Part shown: in pieces, positions 61,133-64,000 of the stretch
Numbering within the stretch: the first letter of the stretch is position 1
Layout of the letters: each line of letters opens with the position of its first letter
NCBI GenBank assembly: GCA_002342065.1
Contig: DDPF01000012.1
Span: 248,001 to 312,000 of the forward strand
DNA length: 64,000 bases
Direction: 5' to 3'
Source: Bacteroidetes bacterium UBA2475
GTDB taxonomy: Bacteria; Bacteroidota; Bacteroidia; B-17B0; Aurantibacillaceae
The notes under the pieces: generated by a model
What the model was told of the DNA's origin: nothing
Seen by the model: the letters and a program-made list of their open reading frames with translations, nothing else
Database searches by the model: none
Position numbers and translations under genes: made by a program

Positions 61133-63205
61133 TTAGTTTTTAGAAATACTCGTAATTAATTTGTTATTTCCTGAAACCTTAAATTCAACCTTACGATTCT
61201 CCTGGTGTTGTTCCTCGCTGCACACTACATCATCCGTACACCCATTATTAATCATTGATTCCCCATATCCCACCGTGGCAGTTATTCTACGATTTGAGAT
61301 ACCTTTCTCAATAAGATATTGTTTTACTGAATTTGCACGTTTAAGAGATAAATTCTTATTATATGCTTCTGTTCCTCTTGAATCAGCAAAACCATTTATT
61401 ACTAAAGTAAGATCTCGGTTGCTATTTAATACGCTTATATTTTGATCAAGCATTTTCTTAGCATCTTCACGTAAAACCGATTCGTTATAATTAAAGTAAC
61501 CTGGAGTTCTGTTCCAACCCAAAAGTCCTAATTGCTCGTTACTCAGTTCTCCAACAGATGCAGCAATAGTTTTTACTTTTTTAGGTTCCTCGGTTTTTGT
61601 TTCTTTTGCAGGTTCTGTATTATTAACAAGAATGGTTTGTCCAATTATCATTTCCTTCTCGGCACACATAGCTACCAAGGTTGGACAGGTATCGCAATAC
61701 ACTATTACCTTAGCATATACTTTATAAGTATTAGCTCCCGGAAAAGCATAAGATATATTATCGGTAGTTGCAGTCAATAACTCATCATTCACTTTCCAGC
61801 TAATAGATCTTACATTGCTTTTGTATTGTTCAGGAATAGATAAAGCAAAAGTGTAAGATAATTCGCTGGCCGGATCGGGCGTAGAATTAATTACAAACAT
61901 TGGTTCTATTACTTTACACTTAGGAACTTCATTAGATACATAATGTACATGGTAAATGTCCATATCGCCATATCCTCCTGCTTTACTAGAAGAATAAAAA
62001 CCTTTTGAACTGTTTGGGTTAAGTGCAAAATAAATATCATCACCCGGTGTATTAATAGGCTGTCCTAAATTTTCAGGTGGTGTCCACTCTCCATTCTCAT
62101 AATGCGTTTTATACACATCATAACCACCGTAACCTGGTAATCCGTTAGATGCAAAGAATAAAGTACCATCAGCTGTTAAGAAAGGAGCATCTTCATTATA
62201 ATCTGTATTAATAAAGTATGGCAATAATTGCGGATCTGACCAATTACCATTTTCATCTTTGATTGATTTGTAAATATCAGTTCCACCTCTACCCTTTTCA
62301 GATTCGCTTGTAAATAACAACATCTTTCCATCATTCGAAACAAAGGCGTGACCTTGCAGGTGAGAGAAATTAATGGTGTTTGATAATTTGTGTTCGCTTT
62401 TTGTTGAATCATTTATATTTGCTTCGTATAATTTTCCACCTCTGAAAATATACAAGGTATTACCATCAGCAGAAGCTGATACTACAGATTCACCGCCTTT
62501 TTTGAATTTTGAATCTTCACCACGATCAGGGATCGTAAATCTTCTTGGCGTAGAAAAAACACCATTACTATATGTAGAAGTATACATACTTTCAAAGTAA
62601 CGTCTGTCTAAACCGTTCTTCTTTTCGTTTTTAGTATCTTTTCGTTTAGAAGTAAAGATCAATTCACCGTGTGTGTGAACAGGGCCGTACTCCGGCATTT
62701 CGGTATTAATTACCGACCCAACATTTTTCGTAGATTGATACTCCGGCGAAGCAACTTCAGGATGTTCTAAAGCATATTTACAATCAGCGATGCGTTTCGC
62801 TAAAAAAATATCATAATCCGGGTTGTCTTCATTATTTTCTTTCGTTGATTTCCCATAAAAGTATAATGCGCGAGGATAATTCCCGATATAGTGATAACTT
62901 TTCCCCAGGTCGTTAGTAATTTTCATTGAAGTTTTATCAGGACTTTTCTTTAATGCTTTTTCCAAGTAAGGAATTGCTTTATCGTATTTTCCTATATATT
63001 CTGACAATACAACACCTTTTCCTGCATTCGCGTGAAAATTGTTGCTATCCTTTGCCAGTATCTTATCGTAATAGGATATTGCTTTATCATAATCGTAAAC
63101 TTCTACTGCACTACTGGCTTTACGCATCAATTTTTTTTCTTCAGAGCATGACACTATTATTAGTGCAGATAGTGCTATTGGTATAAATAATATTTTTTTC
63201 ATCAT
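61133..63205 (-). CDS. TPR-PD40-OmpA lipoprotein (PorE-like)
   Basis: 690 residues: signal peptide with lipobox LIIVSC, TPR region (VYDYDKAISYYDKILAKDSNNF), six-bladed PD40/WD40-like propeller (KGRGGTDIYKSIKDENGNWSDPQLL, GYGGYDVYKTHYENGEWTPPENLGQPINTPGDD), a middle Ig-like domain and a C-terminal OmpA domain (RRITATVGYGESMI, HQENRKVEFKV). The order TPR-propeller-(CRD-like)-OmpA matches PorE, a T9SS component that ties the machinery to peptidoglycan. PorE identity itself is not proved because such OmpA proteins have many paralogues. It has a consensus sigma-54 promoter directly upstream. Confidence 0.85.
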   Translation of the reverse strand: MMKKILFIPIALSALIIVSCSEEKKLMRKASSAVEVYDYDKAISYYDKILAKDSNNFHANAGKGVVLSEYIGKYDKAIPYLEKALKKSPDKTSMKITNDLGKSYHYIGNYPRALYFYGKSTKENNEDNPDYDIFLAKRIADCKYALEHPEVASPEYQSTKNVGSVINTEMPEYGPVHTHGELIFTSKRKDTKNEKKNGLDRRYFESMYTSTYSNGVFSTPRRFTIPDRGEDSKFKKGGESVVSASADGNTLYIFRGGKLYEANINDSTKSEHKLSNTINFSHLQGHAFVSNDGKMLLFTSESEKGRGGTDIYKSIKDENGNWSDPQLLPYFINTDYNEDAPFLTADGTLFFASNGLPGYGGYDVYKTHYENGEWTPPENLGQPINTPGDDIYFALNPNSSKGFYSSSKAGGYGDMDIYHVHYVSNEVPKCKVIEPMFVINSTPDPASELSYTFALSIPEQYKSNVRSISWKVNDELLTATTDNISYAFPGANTYKVYAKVIVYCDTCPTLVAMCAEKEMIIGQTILVNNTEPAKETKTEEPKKVKTIAASVGELSNEQLGLLGWNRTPGYFNYNESVLREDAKKMLDQNISVLNSNRDLTLVINGFADSRGTEAYNKNLSLKRANSVKQYLIEKGISNRRITATVGYGESMINNGCTDDVVCSEEQHQENRKVEFKVSGNNKLITSISKN

Positions 63206-63230
63206 TTCATGTTTTAATAAAAGTATACCT

Positions 63231-63245
63231 GCAAAGCGATTGCCA
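63231..63245 (-). promoter_or_regulatory. Sigma-54 promoter for the OmpA operon
   Basis: Minus strand TGGCAA-TCGCT-TTGC (then A), with GG/GC spacing correct, 25 bp before the ATG at 63205. Confidence 0.65.
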
Positions 63246-63301
63246 CCAATAAAAAATCAGTAACAACTTGTTTGAACGTGAACATAAAACCTCATATCGG
63301 G

Positions 63302-63313
63302 GAAATATATTTC
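63302..63313. promoter_or_regulatory. Palindrome GAAATATATTTC
   Basis: Centred about 88 bp upstream of the predicted OmpA-operon start. It resembles the core of the palindromes at 28231 and 34543. Confidence 0.3.
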
Positions 63314-63355
63314 ACATTTTTATAATAATAAGCCTTAAAAGCCACAATAAATGGT

Positions 63356-63370
63356 TGGCACAGGGTTTAC
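63356..63370 (+). promoter_or_regulatory. -24/-12-like promoter, target unclear
   Basis: TGGCAC-AGGGT-TTAC on the plus strand; one mismatch (TTAC for TTGC). It is divergent from the OmpA operon and 210 bp before the zinc-ribbon gene, so it may read through to it or make a short RNA. Confidence 0.45.
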
Positions 63371-63512
63371 AACTGTATAGTATCTTTCACTCATCATATA
63401 GGGAGGGGACGGAATTTAAAAAAAGAACTTGCTCGGGATAATGCAACTATTTTGATAAATCCATCTCCTCCTTCCTTTTTGATCTTTCTTCTAAAAACTC
63501 ATTACCATTTCA

Positions 63513-63527
63513 TGGCACGTGTTTTGC
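63513..63527 (+). promoter_or_regulatory. Sigma-54 promoter, consensus match
   Basis: TGGCAC-GTGTT-TTGC (then A), a consensus -24/-12 element, 39 bp before the ATG at 63567. Confidence 0.7.
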
Positions 63528-63566
63528 ACACCATTAAATGTATCCTACGTATATTAACAAAACAAC

Positions 63567-63758
63567 ATGCCATATCCACTAACCCTGCTCATAAAACAAC
63601 AAGAGCAAAAGATCTTTCAGATCAAACAACATATATTATTAAATAAAAAAGCTAAATGTCCAAGATGCAGATCACTCATACTTTTAAGCAATACCGCCAA
63701 AAATTCAAGGATATGCGTGTTTTGTGTGAACTGCCAATTATTATTCGAAAAAAAATAA
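63567..63758 (+). CDS. Small zinc-ribbon protein
   Basis: 63 residues. A basic, Gln-rich N-terminus (MPYPLTLLIKQQEQKIFQIKQ) precedes a probable zinc ribbon: CPRCRSLIL ... RICVFCVNCQLLFEKK. Two CxxC pairs (plus one extra Cys between them) are 20 residues apart, a normal spacing for a zinc ribbon. The gene lies 39 bp behind a consensus sigma-54 promoter, which supports its being real. It is followed after 35 bp by the start of a lipoprotein gene. Family and function unknown; a false frame remains possible. Confidence 0.5.
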   Translation: MPYPLTLLIKQQEQKIFQIKQHILLNKKAKCPRCRSLILLSNTAKNSRICVFCVNCQLLFEKK

Positions 63759-63793
63759 TCAAATAAAATATAAACCAAATAATCCCAAACACT

Positions 63794-64000
63794 ATGAAAA
63801 ATTTATTACGAATCATTATTCTTACAATTATTACAATTTTCATCTTTTCGTCATGCGGCAAACAAATGTCTATAACGAAACGAAAATATAATAAAGGTTA
63901 TTATGTAAGTCATTCTCATAAAAGAGGAGATGTAAAAAGTCAACCGGCTACAGCAGCCGTTAAGCATGAAAAACCAGAGCATTTACAAGCTGTTGCGGTA
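63794..64000 (+). CDS. Lipoprotein, N-terminal part (3' end outside window)
   Basis: The ATG at 63794 opens a frame that runs off the window (69 codons). Signal peptide MKNLLRIIILTIITIFIFSSC gives a clear lipobox, followed by GKQMSITKRKYNKGYYVSHSHKR, a pattern I have seen in short, often uncharacterised Bacteroidota lipoproteins whose positively charged segment follows the lipidated Cys. It lies 35 bp after the zinc-ribbon gene and may be in the same transcript. Function unknown. Confidence 0.7.
   Translation, partial: MKNLLRIIILTIITIFIFSSCGKQMSITKRKYNKGYYVSHSHKRGDVKSQPATAAVKHEKPEHLQAVAV

Noticed and set aside
63452..63646. Plus-strand 64-codon frame overlapping the zinc-ribbon gene
   Set aside because: It runs through the consensus sigma-54 promoter and has no recognisable pattern; the frame at 63567 has paired CxxC motifs.

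Overview
This is an AT-rich chromosomal segment of a Bacteroidota bacterium. The evidence is phylum-typical: C-terminal type IX secretion (T9SS) sorting domains on three proteins, SBBP and 'two-component propeller' repeats, SpoIIE-type phosphatase receptors, many SC-type lipoproteins, DUF4331 proteins, and a TAnnTTTG-like promoter in front of the DEAD-box helicase. I saw no rRNA, tRNA, CRISPR array, phage or insertion sequence. Genus cannot be told from the sequence alone.

Layout. 1-14.9 kb: end of an MFS transporter, a candidate RpoN-driven small RNA, secreted surface proteins, an FKBP lipoprotein, two adjacent SpoIIE-type phosphatase receptors (TPR-sensing and propeller-sensing), a DEAD-box helicase, and a large SBBP/T9SS protein. 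14.9-26.4 kb (all minus strand): TonB receptor, small His-rich protein, HupE/UreJ permease, TPR protein, two tandem DUF4331 proteins, signal peptidase I, and an ECF sigma/anti-sigma pair whose anti-sigma factor ends in a ChrR-like cupin. 26.4-52 kb: small genes of the kind seen in general-stress regulons (DUF1328, YtxH/holin-X cassette, PA2169/DUF2383, lmo0937, SDR, YihY, JmjC-like cupin, iron permease, DUF748 plus LEA2) interleaved with histidine kinases, Rcp1-like response regulators, an NtrC-type activator and an Mla lipid transporter. 52-60 kb: a 2153-residue soluble HAMP-array hybrid kinase with three receiver domains, followed by a REC-kinase. 60-64 kb: two OmpA-family proteins, one PorE-like, a small zinc-ribbon protein and the start of a lipoprotein.

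Main observation. Seventeen intergenic sites match TGGCAY-N5-TTKC-like -24/-12 (sigma-54, RpoN) elements. Fourteen sit 18-73 bp before the start codon of the nearest gene in the right orientation, and the genes behind them are mostly stress or envelope genes. A sigma-54 activator of the NtrC family lies in their midst, and several sites have an inverted repeat about 85-135 bp before the predicted start of transcription, where activators normally bind. Two further sites head short non-coding minus-strand segments that end in terminator-like hairpins, so they may drive small RNAs. This looks like an RpoN-governed stress/envelope regulon wired to a dense set of six histidine kinases. It rests on motif reading by eye; no statistics were run.
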